From NCBI GenBank assembly GCA_002278855.1, contig NCGG01000001.1, forward strand, positions 211,394 through 275,393: DNA of 64,000 nt. The letters run 5' to 3'. Source of the DNA: Sphingomonadales bacterium 28-55-16 (GTDB lineage Bacteria; Pseudomonadota; Alphaproteobacteria; Sphingomonadales; Sphingomonadaceae). Below are positions 1-10,044 of the stretch, piece after piece (within the stretch, counting starts at the first letter, position 1; each line of letters begins with the position of its first letter). The notes beneath the pieces are model-generated. The model worked only from the letters and a program-made list of their open reading frames with translations. It ran no database searches and was not told the origin of the DNA. Both the position numbers and the translations under genes were made by a program.

Positions 1-159
1 GGTGCTATCGCCATGGGCCACCCGCTTGGTGCCACAGGCGCAATGATCCTTGGCACTGTGCTTGATGAGTTGGAACGGTCGGGCAAGTCGACCGCGCTGA
101 CCACATTGTGCATTGGCGCTGGCATGGGCACCGCAACTATCATTGAACGCGTGAATTGA
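1..159 (+). CDS. Thiolase (acetyl-CoA C-acyltransferase), C-terminal end
   Basis: Partial gene whose start lies before the window; 52 codons remain. They carry the thiolase C-terminal signatures: HPLGATGA near the beginning, where the histidine is the catalytic one, and CIGAGMGTA, which holds the proton-exchanging cysteine. Thiolases cleave 3-ketoacyl-CoA to acetyl-CoA and a shortened acyl-CoA. The stop lies 14 bp before the multifunctional beta-oxidation gene, so the two probably form a fadA-fadB/J type operon. The N-terminal catalytic cysteine cannot be checked here. Confidence 0.93.
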   Translation, partial: GAIAMGHPLGATGAMILGTVLDELERSGKSTALTTLCIGAGMGTATIIERVN

Positions 160-173
160 TCGGGACAGAAATT

Positions 174-2369
174 ATGACATATAAAACTTTCTCCGTCGAT
201 ATCGATGCTGATGGCATTGCGCTTTTGACGATAGACCTTCCCGATGCCTCAATGAATGTGTGGAATGGCGCATTGATTGAAGAATTCGGCGCATGGGTTA
301 ACGATTTCACCACGAATGAAGCCGTCAAAGGCGCGGTCATCACATCGGGCAAGAAATCGGGTTTCTTGGCCGGGGCAGACCTCACCATGTTGGGTGGCGC
401 GAAAGCGGGCAGCACCAAAGAAGCCTTTGATCAGGCATTCGCGTTGAACGCATTGCTGCGCAAAATGGAAACCGGTGGGCAATCTGCCAAGGACCTGAGT
501 GCGGGCAAGGTTTCGGCCAAGCCGGTTGCTTGCGCGCTGAATGGCCTTGCGCTGGGCGGTGGGCTTGAGCTTGCTTTGGCATGCCATTATCGCGTGGTCG
601 CGGATCATCCGAAGATCCAGCTTGGCATGCCCGAAGTCATGGTCGGGCTACTGCCGGGTGGCGGCGGAACGCAGCGGACGCCGCGGCTCATCGGTCTGCA
701 AAATGCAGCGATGATGATCATTCAGGGCAAAGCGCTCGACCCAGCAACGGCGAAGGCGCAGGGGCTGGTGCATGACGTCGCACCTGCGGCGGATCTGATT
801 GCCAATGCCAAGGCATGGGTGAAGGCCAATCCAAAGGTCACAGCACCTTGGGACAAGAAGGATTTCAAATTCCCCGGCGGTGCTGGTGCAATGGACCCTC
901 GTGCGGTGCAGTTGTTTGTTGGCCTGAACGCGATGGCGCACAAGGAAAGCAAAGGCAATTTTGACGCGATTAAGGCGATTTTGTCGTGTTTGTATGAAGG
1001 TTCTATCCTGCCGTTCGATACGGCACTTCGGGTGGAATCCAAATATTTCACTAAGTTGCTTTCGGGCAGCCAAGCGAAGAACATGATCCGCACCTTGTTC
1101 ATCAACAAGCAGGCTGCTGAAAAGGGCGCTGGTCGCCCCACAGATGTGCCACCAGTTGAGATCAAAAAGGTCGGCGTGTTGGGTGGCGGGCTCATGGGTT
1201 CCGGCATCACGCATGTAACCGTTAAGGGCGGCATGGACGTTGTCGTTCTCGACCGCAGCTTGGAAGACGCCAACAAGGCGGTTGATTACAGCCGCAAGAT
1301 TATCGACAAGGCCGTCAGCCGTGGCAAGATGACGAAAGAGGCTGGCGACGCGTTCATGGCGCGTATTACGCCGACGGATAACTATGACGACCTAAAGGAC
1401 GTCGACTTGATCATTGAGGCCGTATTTGAACGCCCAGATGTGAAGGCGGATGTCATCAAGAAGGCCGAAGCTGTGATTGGTCCTGATGTTGTGTTTGCAT
1501 CAAACACGTCGACTTTGCCCATCACTGGCCTTGCCAAAAATTCATCGCGTCCGGAGCTGTTCGTTGGGCTGCATTTCTTCTCACCCGTTGAAAAAATGCC
1601 GCTGCTCGAAATCATTCCAGGTGAATTGACGGGCCCGCGCGCCTTGGCGGCGGCATTTGATTATAATGCCAAGATCAAGAAAACGCCGATTGTGGTCAAG
1701 GACGTCCGCGGCTTCTTCACCAACCGGGTTTTCCCGCCCTATATGGGTGAGGCAATGCAGTTGGTGACTGAAGGCGTTAAGCCAGCTTTGATTGAAAACG
1801 CAGCCAAGTCGCTTGGTATGCCCATCGGTCCTTTGGCGTTGCTGGATGAAACGACGCTGCAACTTGGGTATGACGTGATGCAGTCGACCAAGAAGGAATT
1901 GGGCGATGCCTATAAGCCAAGCGGCACCGAAGACTTTATGGAGTTGATGGTGGTCAAGCTTGGTCGCAAGGGGCGTCGTTTCGGCTCAGGTTTTTACGAT
2001 TATGATGACAAGGGCGAACGCCTTGGCCTTTGGCAAGGGATGGCGGAGCATTATCCGCTCGCCGTCGATCAACCTTCGGTTGAAGAGGTGAAGCAGCGTT
2101 TGCTGTATATCCAGCTGATCGCCACGGCGCAGTGTTTTGAAGAAGATGTCGTTAAAGACCCGCAAAGCGCGGATTTGGGCGCAATTTTTGGTTGGGGCTT
2201 CGCGCCTTATACCGGCGGTCCGATGAGTTATATCGATACGGTTGGGCTGGAGAATTTCGTCCGTACCGCCGACAATTTGGCCCAGCGTTTTGGCAACCGG
2301 TTCGCGCCACCCAAAAGCTTCCGTGAGATGGCTGACAAGGGTGAGACGCTGTATAAAACAGCCGCTTAA
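174..2369 (+). CDS. Enoyl-CoA hydratase / 3-hydroxyacyl-CoA dehydrogenase (FadB/FadJ-like)
   Basis: Cytoplasmic two-domain beta-oxidation enzyme of about 731 residues, close to the usual FadB/FadJ length. The N-terminal crotonase half shows FLAGADL (oxyanion hole), [13 protein letters not shown] and [17 protein letters not shown], which carry the two catalytic glutamates. The C-terminal half has the NAD-binding [12 protein letters not shown] and [15 protein letters not shown], with the dehydrogenase catalytic histidine. It hydrates trans-2-enoyl-CoA and oxidises the resulting 3-hydroxyacyl-CoA for the thiolase encoded just upstream. An in-frame TTG exists at 156, but the ATG at 174 is preferred because the TTG overlaps the thiolase stop. 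FadJ versus FadB cannot be settled from sequence alone. Confidence 0.95.
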   Translation: MTYKTFSVDIDADGIALLTIDLPDASMNVWNGALIEEFGAWVNDFTTNEAVKGAVITSGKKSGFLAGADLTMLGGAKAGSTKEAFDQAFALNALLRKMETGGQSAKDLSAGKVSAKPVACALNGLALGGGLELALACHYRVVADHPKIQLGMPEVMVGLLPGGGGTQRTPRLIGLQNAAMMIIQGKALDPATAKAQGLVHDVAPAADLIANAKAWVKANPKVTAPWDKKDFKFPGGAGAMDPRAVQLFVGLNAMAHKESKGNFDAIKAILSCLYEGSILPFDTALRVESKYFTKLLSGSQAKNMIRTLFINKQAAEKGAGRPTDVPPVEIKKVGVLGGGLMGSGITHVTVKGGMDVVVLDRSLEDANKAVDYSRKIIDKAVSRGKMTKEAGDAFMARITPTDNYDDLKDVDLIIEAVFERPDVKADVIKKAEAVIGPDVVFASNTSTLPITGLAKNSSRPELFVGLHFFSPVEKMPLLEIIPGELTGPRALAAAFDYNAKIKKTPIVVKDVRGFFTNRVFPPYMGEAMQLVTEGVKPALIENAAKSLGMPIGPLALLDETTLQLGYDVMQSTKKELGDAYKPSGTEDFMELMVVKLGRKGRRFGSGFYDYDDKGERLGLWQGMAEHYPLAVDQPSVEEVKQRLLYIQLIATAQCFEEDVVKDPQSADLGAIFGWGFAPYTGGPMSYIDTVGLENFVRTADNLAQRFGNRFAPPKSFREMADKGETLYKTAA

Positions 2370-2387
2370 CCTCGGAACGACAGATAC

Positions 2388-2430
2388 AAAAAAAGGGGGC
2401 GGTCTCCGGTTTGGAGACCGCCCCTTTTTG
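2388..2430. terminator. Strong bidirectional rho-independent terminator
   Basis: A perfect 12-bp stem (GGGGCGGTCTCC at 2396-2407 with GGAGACCGCCCC at 2413-2424) encloses a 5-nt loop. It has a run of A on the left and TTTTT on the right, so it works in both directions. It separates the convergent beta-oxidation gene and TonB receptor gene. Confidence 0.95.
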
Positions 2431-2444
2431 TTTGTAATGTTGGT

Positions 2445-5054
2445 TTAGAACTTAGCGCGGACGGTCACACCATACATGCGGGGTTCTTCTACGAAACCGA
2501 TCAACGAGCGCGTACCAGCACCGCCGCGAAGTGGCGTGTTGGCCGTAATGCCGCGTGTGATTTCGTTCGTCAGGTTCGTACCCCATAGTTCGAATGTGTA
2601 GCGTTCATCTGGCGTGGTAAGCCCGATACGTGCGTTGATTTTGAAGTAGTTTTCCTGATGTGCCAGCGGCACAGGCAGGCCGTTCGTGTCCTTGTCGATT
2701 GTACGGGTCGTGCGGCTATCGGAATAGTTCACATTGCCGTTGACCAACAAGTTCCAACCCGAGTCATTCAAAGGACCATCGTAAGTCATACCGAATACGC
2801 CTGCAAATTTAGGGGCATTCGTTAGGTCTTGACCGCAAAGTCGCGTTGTTGATGCAAGTGCTGCCGCTGCTACACCGTCCGCGCAGTTGCTGGGATAGCG
2901 CGCATTGGCATATGTTGCCGACACGTTCGCAGCGATATGATCACTCAACTTGCCAAACAACTCGAGTTCAGCACCCGTCGACCGCGCCGAATTGACGTTG
3001 AAGGTCAGGAACTGGACGCCAGTAAATTCAAGCACCTGGAAGTCGCTCATTTTCATATCAAACAAAGCCAAATTGGCCTTGATGCTTCCAAACAAAGTTG
3101 CCTTTACGCCCACTTCGATTTGGTTGACCTTCTCCGATTCAAAGCTGGGATCAGCATAAACCGGAGCAACAATCACCGGACCGCCCGGTGTTGCTAAACC
3201 GGCAAGAATAGCTGCCGAGTTCTGCAATGTTGCCGATTGTGGGTCGAGATTGAAGCCGCCCGATTTGAAGCCATGGCTGTAACCGGCGTAGAACAGAAGA
3301 TCTTCGTTCGCCTTGTACCCAAGTTGCGCGGTATAAGTGATCTCATTGTCCTTGAACTCCTGTGCCCACACACGCGGCAAAGGAAGTTTTGCACTGGCAA
3401 GACCACCGCCCACAGCTGTCGGCGCAGTCAAAGCAACCGATGTTGCAAATGGGAAGCAGTTGAGACCAATTAAACCCGCACGAAGCGCCGAAGGCACGGC
3501 GCCTGTCAAAACACCATTCACACTGGCTTGGCACGCACTGGCACCCGCACCGGTCGTTCCAGCAAGCTGGTTGAATGATGCGTCCTTGGTTTCATCGACA
3601 TAGCGTGCACCAAGCGTTAGGCTGAGCTTGTCCGTGAAACTAATGACATTATGCGTGAACACCGACCAGCTTTTTGCATCCTACAGGAAACGGTTTTCGG
3701 CATAGTTGCCATTGGCATTAACTGGGACACCGGCATTGCCGAATGCGGTCATGGTGAGCAACGGGTTGACCCCTGCCGCATTGGCAAAGTTAAACGCGCT
3801 TCCCGTCTTCTGAAAATCGGCATTCAAAGTCATCGTCTGGTCAGCACGGATCTTCTCACTGGAGTAGAATCCACCGATCAACCAATCCACATGATCGTTA
3901 ATCGCGGTACCCTGCAGGCGCAGTTCCTGCGTAAAGGTTTTGATATGGTCGCCTGAGGGCAAGATTCCGACGCGCGATGTTGGCGCGCCGTTACCGACCG
4001 TGTAGGTGTCGTTGGCGGTGAAGCCGCCGACCGTCGTCGAACTTGAATCGAACTTACGATAGGCGGTAACCGAGGTCAGCTTTGCGCCACCCAGGTCCCA
4101 TTTTAGTTCGGCCGAAGTACCCCATTGCTTGGAGCCGTTCAAATAAGGGCCGCCGTTGATCGACAAATTCTTGAGAGCGCTCAAACCGGACTGGTCGACG
4201 CCATCGCTTGCCAAGCCATGGAAGGCTGAGAAGGGCGCAAGTTCAGTTTCGCGAACAATAACGGCTTCACAGCATTGTTCGTCGGTTTTGGCATAATCGG
4301 CCAACAGGCGGATGCTCACATCAGCATTTGGTTCAATGTAAAGCTGGCCGCGCAGCATATAGCGGTCACGGTCATTGCTTTCAGCGCCCGTTGGGGATTT
4401 AAGATAACCGTCGCGCTTGCGCCATGTGCCTGAAAGCCGAACGCCAGCGACATCTTGTGCAACCGGAAGGCTGACCCCTGCCTGTAAGTTCATGAAATTG
4501 TAATTGCCATAGCTGGCATTCACAAAACCTTCTGTGTTTGAAAGGCTAGGACGCTTTGTTGAGACGTTCAACGCACCTGCCGAGGTATTGCGGCCAAACA
4601 ATGTGCCTTGAGGACCTCGAAGAATTTCGAGACGCTCGATGTCGACAAGGTCACCCAAAGCTACACCAGGGCGTGACTGATAGACGCCATCAATGAATAC
4701 GCCGACCGAGCTCTCAAGTCCGGTGTTGTTGCCGGTCGTTCCGACGCCACGAATTTTGATCGAGGTGCCTTGGGTTTCTGTCTGCGAGGACTGGATGTTC
4801 AAGCTGGGCGAAATGGATGCCAAGCTCTTGATATCGGACACGCCCTGACGCTCGAGCGCTTCTGGCGCGACTGCGGTCACAGCAAGCGGAATATCTTGCA
4901 CATCCATTGCACGCAAGGTTGCGGTCACGATGATGGGCTCATCACCGCTGTCGTCGTTGGCTTGGGCTGTCTGGGCGTAAGCTGCAGGCACCAGCATGGC
5001 GCTGCATATTGTGCTGCACAAGGCAGCGGTCATTATACGATTAAATCGACGCAT
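2445..5054 (-). pseudogene. TonB-dependent receptor with one in-frame amber stop
   Basis: Outer-membrane TonB-dependent receptor that would be 869 residues long. It has a signal peptide ending near PAAYAQ, a TonB-box-like segment (EPIIVTATL), a plug domain with RGVGTTGNNTG and RGPQGTLFGRNTSAGALNV, and a barrel ending in an aromatic-basic C-terminus (GVTVRAKF). A strong AGGAGG ribosome site precedes the ATG at 5054. The frame is broken once, by TAG at 3681-3683 after codon 457. The two halves stay in the same frame and the flanking residues (AENRFL, then DAKSWSVFTHN) read as normal barrel sequence, so a single CAG-to-TAG change would explain it. It is either a fresh nonsense mutation, a sequencing error or a suppressible stop. 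The substrate is unknown. Confidence 0.85.
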
Positions 5055-5274
5055 TTCTCTCTCCTCCTTTTGACCGGCAAACCAATGGCATTTGCTGCTT
5101 TTAATGGGATGACGGTGCTCTCATCACTCCCCGGTTAGGAAAAACCGGCGAGAAACTCGTTAACAATCACATATCCTATCGCCGAAATTTGACAAATCCA
5201 GCAATTTAATCACGCGATTGAAAATATCACTTTGCAGTGGCTTTTGCGCCCTTAGGCGTTAATCAACCGACATT

Positions 5275-7467
5275 ATGTTTGATCGCCCTACGATACTGGA
5301 CGCAGCCTTTTGCCGTCGCGTCGCTGCGCATGACTTTCCCGCTCCGCGCAACAATGCGCCATCGCAATCAGTCGCGCCGCATCAGCTTGTCGATTTGTTT
5401 GATAGCCAGATTATGAGCCGCCACCTTGATCTTTGGGCGCGGCGGTCAAAGGGCAAGACATTCTACTCTATCGGCAGTTCGGGGCATGAGGGCACGGCTG
5501 CGATGGCAGCCGCCACGCGTTCTAATGATATGGCGTTTCTGCACTATCGCGACGCTGCATTCCTGATCCAGCGCAAGAAGCAAGCGGGCGGCCTTATGCC
5601 TTTGCACGACATGGCCTTGTCCTTTGCCGCGTCGGCAGATGACCCGATATCGGGCGGGCGGCATAAGGTATTGGGCTGTGCGCACACTTTTGTACCGCCG
5701 CAAACGAGTACGATTGCTTCGCATCTACCTAAGGCCGTTGGTGCGGCGCATGCGCTTGGTATGGCGCAACGATTGCAGCTTGGCGACGCGGTCTTGCCGC
5801 ATGACGCCGTCATTCTGTGTTCATTCGGTGATGCGTCCGCGAACCATTCTACCGCACAAGGGGCGTTCAATGCGGCTTGCTGGGCTGCCTATCAGCATTT
5901 GCCCATGCCAATCGTTTTTCTTTGTGAAGATAATGGTATCGGCATCTCAGTGCGCACCCCAGGCGGTTGGATTGCGGCCAACTTCGCCCATCGTCCCGCC
6001 TTGCATTATGTCAGTTGCGACGGCGCTGATCTGAATGATGCATTGCGCGGATGTGAAGAGGCGGTCGCGTACGCCCGTTCACGACGTAAACCCGTTTTCC
6101 TGCATATGCAGACGATCCGTTTAATGGGGCATGCCGGCGCCGACGTTGAATTAAGCTACGCCCCGATTGCGCAGATTGAAGCTGCTGAGGCGCAAGACCC
6201 CTTGTTGCACAGTGCGCGTATTCTGCATGCGCAGGCGGGCATGTCGGGCACGGAGATTGTCGCCCGTTATGAGGACATGCGCGCGCGCGTTGATAGCGTA
6301 GCGCTGGATGCCTTGGCAAAGCCGCGATTGGTGACAGTTGCCGAGGTGATGGCCTCGATTGAACCAGAGAAGGGCGTAAAGTCGGCCCCGCCCGCTCCAG
6401 ATGCCGCCATGCGTGATGTTATGTTTGCAAAGGATGCGCGTAATTTGGCTAAGCCCGTCACTTTGGCAAAAAGCATCAATTTCGCGCTGGCCGACATCAT
6501 GTTGCAATATGCCAATGTCGCTGTCTTTGGCGAGGATGTCGCGCGCAAGGGGGGTGTCTATGGCGTAACCCAAGGGTTGCAGGAGAAATTTGGCGCTGCC
6601 CGGGTTTTTGACACGTTGTTGGATGAACAAACGATCTTGGGCCTTGCCATTGGCATGGCGCATAATGGTTTCGTGCCGATCCCCGAAATCCAGTTTCTGG
6701 CCTATCTGCACAATGCGGAGGACCAGATCCGCGGCGAAGCAGCGACCCTGTCTTTCTTTTCGAACCAGCAATATCGCAACCCGATGGTCATGCGCATTGC
6801 AGGGCTGCCATATCAAAAGGGTTTTGGCGGGCATTTTCATAATGACAACAGCCTTGCCGTTCTCACCGATATTCCCGGCATAATCGTTGCCTGTCCCTCG
6901 AATGCTGCCGATGCGCCAGCCATGCTGCGCGAGTGCGTCCGCTTGGCGCATGAGGACGGGCGCGTGGTGGTCTTTATCGAGCCAATTGCGTTATACCATA
7001 TAAGCGACCTGCATATGCCCGATGATGGCAGCTGGACTGCGCCCTATGTGGCGTCGGATGCGGATGCCCCGATAGCGTTGGGGGCGCTAGGTCAATTTGG
7101 CAATGGAGCTGAGCTTGCAATCATAACATACGGAAATGGTTATTTTCTTTCACGTCAGGCGGCGTCCGAATTGGAGGCGGACGGCATCCGATTGAGGATT
7201 ATCGATTTGCGCTGGTTGCATCCGCTTGAACCCGACGCCATTGCGGCCGCGGTTGCCGATTGTCAGAATATTCTCATTGTCGATGAATGCCGTAGGTCGG
7301 GGAGCCTGAGTGAGAAGCTGATGACCATATTGACCGAGGCGGGTCGCGGCGATGTTACCAGCCGCATTACCGCCGAAGATTGCTTCATCCCATTGGGGCC
7401 AGCGGCTGAACTGGTCTTGCCAAGCAAAGCCTCCATAATAGAAGCGGCACGGAAGGCGGTCGCATGA
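5275..7467 (+). CDS. Fused E1 alpha-beta 2-oxoacid dehydrogenase
   Basis: A 730-residue thiamine-diphosphate enzyme combining both halves of an E1 component of the pyruvate/branched-chain 2-oxoacid dehydrogenase type. The alpha half (about 1-360) holds the ThDP motif GDASANHSTAQGAFNAA near residue 185, ending in CEDNGIGIS. The beta half (about 395-730) begins KPVTLAKSINFALADIM and contains FGEDVARKGGVYGVT and the PxxKGFGGHFHNDNS region. It would decarboxylate a 2-oxoacid and pass the acyl group to a lipoyl E2, but no E2 or E3 gene is nearby. It overlaps the next gene by ATGA, so the two are probably co-translated. The exact substrate cannot be read from sequence; the acyltransferase partner hints at supply of an acyl starter. 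Confidence 0.85.
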   Translation: MFDRPTILDAAFCRRVAAHDFPAPRNNAPSQSVAPHQLVDLFDSQIMSRHLDLWARRSKGKTFYSIGSSGHEGTAAMAAATRSNDMAFLHYRDAAFLIQRKKQAGGLMPLHDMALSFAASADDPISGGRHKVLGCAHTFVPPQTSTIASHLPKAVGAAHALGMAQRLQLGDAVLPHDAVILCSFGDASANHSTAQGAFNAACWAAYQHLPMPIVFLCEDNGIGISVRTPGGWIAANFAHRPALHYVSCDGADLNDALRGCEEAVAYARSRRKPVFLHMQTIRLMGHAGADVELSYAPIAQIEAAEAQDPLLHSARILHAQAGMSGTEIVARYEDMRARVDSVALDALAKPRLVTVAEVMASIEPEKGVKSAPPAPDAAMRDVMFAKDARNLAKPVTLAKSINFALADIMLQYANVAVFGEDVARKGGVYGVTQGLQEKFGAARVFDTLLDEQTILGLAIGMAHNGFVPIPEIQFLAYLHNAEDQIRGEAATLSFFSNQQYRNPMVMRIAGLPYQKGFGGHFHNDNSLAVLTDIPGIIVACPSNAADAPAMLRECVRLAHEDGRVVVFIEPIALYHISDLHMPDDGSWTAPYVASDADAPIALGALGQFGNGAELAIITYGNGYFLSRQAASELEADGIRLRIIDLRWLHPLEPDAIAAAVADCQNILIVDECRRSGSLSEKLMTILTEAGRGDVTSRITAEDCFIPLGPAAELVLPSKASIIEAARKAVA

Positions 7468-8513
7468 AAAAGCGTGCCTTGGTCATTTGCCCCGGACGCG
7501 GGACATATAATGCGGCGGAACTTGGGTATCTGCAAAGGCATTACGCGGGACGTTCCAATGTCACAGAAACAGTGGATGCCGTCCGTGTGGCCAAGGGGCA
7601 AGTCCCCGTCTCGCAACTGGATAGTGCCGCCAAATACGCGCCGTCGTTGCATATGACGGGCGATAACGCGTCGCCCTTGATCTACGCTTGCGCGATGGCG
7701 GACTTTGCCGCGATTGACCGTGACCGATTTGATATCGTGGCGGTTACAGGCAACTCAATGGGATGGTATCTGGCGCTGGCATGCGCCGGAATTCTCAATC
7801 TTGAGGCTGGAGCAAGGCTGGTCAACAATATGGGTGGGCTCATGCATCAGCACGGAGCAGGCGGTCAGATTGTCTGGCCCATCGTGGATGATGACTGGCA
7901 CGTACAGGAGCATAAAATATTATTTATTAGAAATTTATTGGACGAAGCGAAAACTATTTCTGAAATAAAAATTTATGTGTCTATTCGGCTTGGCGGCATG
8001 ATTGTTTTTGCAGCAGACGAGCCCGGACTGAAATGGCTTATGGAGCGCCTTCCCAAGGACGACCGCTTTCCTCTGCGCCTTATGCACCATGCGGCCTTTC
8101 ACAGCCCATTGCTAAACCACATTGTGCCGATAGCGCGCGCCGAAAACCCAGCGAGCGACTTTGGCAGAGGCCATATTCCTGCGATCGACGGGCAGGGGCG
8201 CATTTGGTCGCCCGGCGCGTTCAGTCGCGATGCCATTTATGAATACACATTTGGGGCGCAGTTGACCGACAGCTATGACTTTACCCGCGCGGTCCAAGTT
8301 GCTTCTGCGGAATTTGCACCCGATACGATCATTATTTTGGGACCCGGTACAACATTAGGCGCACCTGCCATTCAGGCCCTGATTGCTGCTGGTTGGCGAG
8401 GATTGTCCAGCAAAGCTGACTTCCAAGCGCGCCAACAGAATGCGCCGATATTGGTATCGATGGGGATGGCTGATCAGCGTGCCTGGGCCGAAAGAAATGG
8501 TGCATACGAATAA
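7464..8513 (+). CDS. FabD-like ACP S-acyltransferase (malonyltransferase family)
   Basis: A 349-residue protein of the FabD/acyltransferase fold. The nucleophile elbow reads VTGNSMGWY, with serine about residue 98 (usual motif GHSxG, here with Asn for His), and MHHAAFHSPLL supplies the expected histidine. C-terminal GPGTTLG also fits the family. It is coupled to the fused E1 gene by an ATGA overlap, so it may act on the product of that enzyme rather than serving general fatty acid synthesis. About 75 bases at 7911-7985 (residues 150-174) are strikingly A+T-rich, with AAA/ATT/TTA codons unlike the rest of the gene. That patch may be a recently acquired or relaxed segment. Substrate unknown. 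Confidence 0.75.
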   Translation: MKKRALVICPGRGTYNAAELGYLQRHYAGRSNVTETVDAVRVAKGQVPVSQLDSAAKYAPSLHMTGDNASPLIYACAMADFAAIDRDRFDIVAVTGNSMGWYLALACAGILNLEAGARLVNNMGGLMHQHGAGGQIVWPIVDDDWHVQEHKILFIRNLLDEAKTISEIKIYVSIRLGGMIVFAADEPGLKWLMERLPKDDRFPLRLMHHAAFHSPLLNHIVPIARAENPASDFGRGHIPAIDGQGRIWSPGAFSRDAIYEYTFGAQLTDSYDFTRAVQVASAEFAPDTIIILGPGTTLGAPAIQALIAAGWRGLSSKADFQARQQNAPILVSMGMADQRAWAERNGAYE

Positions 8514-8598
8514 GCGCTAGACGCTCCGTCGCTTAAGGATAAAGAGAAAGGCGATTTTACAAGGCGAATTTCTGTTGCCTTGCCAGGAGACTGACGAA

Positions 8599-10044
8599 AT
8601 GCGCGACCATAGTTCTAACTTACTGCTGTTTGGTGCGACGGGAGATCTTTCGCGCCGCATGCTTTTGCCGTCGTTATACGCGTTGCACGCGGATGGTTTG
8701 ATTGATCAGGATCTTCGCATTTTTGGTACAGCCCGAAGCGTACTGACGGATGACGCTTTTCGTGACATGGCACGCGCCGCTTTGTGCGAATTTCTGCCCG
8801 ATGATCGCAAGGCAGAAGGGTTGATCGACGCCTTCCTGCAACGGTTGCATTATGTTGCGCTTGATGCATCTGACCCCGATGGCTTTACGGCACTTGCGGC
8901 ACGGATTGGCGACATATCTGGTGGGTTGTCGATTTTCCTTTCGACCGCGCCCTCGCTTTTTGAACCCACAATCAAGGGCCTGCATAATGCGGGTTTATCG
9001 GGCGAGAATGTGCGCATTGGACTTGAAAAGCCGTTGGGCAATGACCTGGCTTCTTCGCGGCATATCAATGACGCCGTTAACGCGGTATTCCCTGAACAGC
9101 GCACTTTCCGTATCGACCATTATTTAGGTAAGGAAACCGTCCAAAATCTGATGGCACTTCGCTTCGCCAATATGCTGTTCGAACCTTTATGGAACGCCAA
9201 CGGCATCGCACATGTGCAAATAACCATCAGCGAGACTGTCGGGCTCGAAGGCCGTGCTGGCTTTTATAATGATACCGGTGCCTTGCGTGATATGGTCCAA
9301 AACCACATGCTGCAATTGCTTGCGTTGATCGCGATGGAGCCGCCGGCAAGTTTGGATGCGACGGCTATTCGCGATGAAAAGGTGAAGGTGCTTCGGGCAC
9401 TGCGTCCGGTGGTTGAGGGCGATGTTGTGACCGGGAAATACACCGACGGTGCTGTGAATGGCGATGTCGTTAAAAGCTATGAAAGCGATCTTGGCAAACC
9501 CTCCGACACTGAAACCTTTGTTGCGATCAAGGCTTATGTCGACAATTGGCGCTGGCAGGGCGTGCCGTTCTTCCTGCGGACGGGAAAGCGGCTTCCCGAA
9601 AGGCGGAGCGAAATTGTTATCCAGTTCAAACCAGTCCCGCACAATGTGTTCAAAGAGCGTGGCGGTAAGCTTGACGCAAATACCCTCATCATCCGACTAC
9701 AGCCTGAGGAATATGTAAGGCTGTTGGTAATGGCGAAGGAGCCCGGCTTGGATCGTGGCGGGGTTACTTTGCGTGAAGTGCCGTTAGACCTTTCGCTGAC
9801 CACAGCCTTTGCCGGATCGCGCCGGCGCATTGCCTATGAAAGATTGCTTCTGGACCTCATAGAAGGCGACCAGACGCTATTTGTGCGCCGAGATGAGGTT
9901 GAGGCCCAGTGGGGCTGGGTTGACGCCATACGGGCCTTGTGGGGCGTCACGGGATCTAAGCCGAAGGCCTATAGTTCAGGAAGCTGGGGGCCCAATGCCG
10001 CGATCGCGCTGACCGAACGCGATGGCGTTAGCTGGCATGAGTAA
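8599..10044 (+). CDS. zwf: Glucose-6-phosphate 1-dehydrogenase
   Basis: Oxidises glucose 6-phosphate to 6-phosphogluconolactone with NAD(P)+, the entry step of the Entner-Doudoroff and pentose phosphate routes. The protein is about 481 residues, a normal length. The dinucleotide motif GATGDLSRR is at residues 12-20, the glucose-6-phosphate site RIDHYLGKE starts at residue 171, and LEKPLG precedes it. The ATG at 8599 is chosen over a TTG at 8575 because AGGAGA at 8585-8590 gives an 8-nt spacing. It is first in a tight operon and overlaps edd by 8 bases. Confidence 0.97.
   Translation: MRDHSSNLLLFGATGDLSRRMLLPSLYALHADGLIDQDLRIFGTARSVLTDDAFRDMARAALCEFLPDDRKAEGLIDAFLQRLHYVALDASDPDGFTALAARIGDISGGLSIFLSTAPSLFEPTIKGLHNAGLSGENVRIGLEKPLGNDLASSRHINDAVNAVFPEQRTFRIDHYLGKETVQNLMALRFANMLFEPLWNANGIAHVQITISETVGLEGRAGFYNDTGALRDMVQNHMLQLLALIAMEPPASLDATAIRDEKVKVLRALRPVVEGDVVTGKYTDGAVNGDVVKSYESDLGKPSDTETFVAIKAYVDNWRWQGVPFFLRTGKRLPERRSEIVIQFKPVPHNVFKERGGKLDANTLIIRLQPEEYVRLLVMAKEPGLDRGGVTLREVPLDLSLTTAFAGSRRRIAYERLLLDLIEGDQTLFVRRDEVEAQWGWVDAIRALWGVTGSKPKAYSSGSWGPNAAIALTERDGVSWHE

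Noticed and set aside
3681..3683. Recoded stop (selenocysteine or pyrrolysine)
   Set aside because: The codon is TAG, with no SECIS-like or pyrrolysine context in a bacterium of this type; a point mutation or error is more likely.
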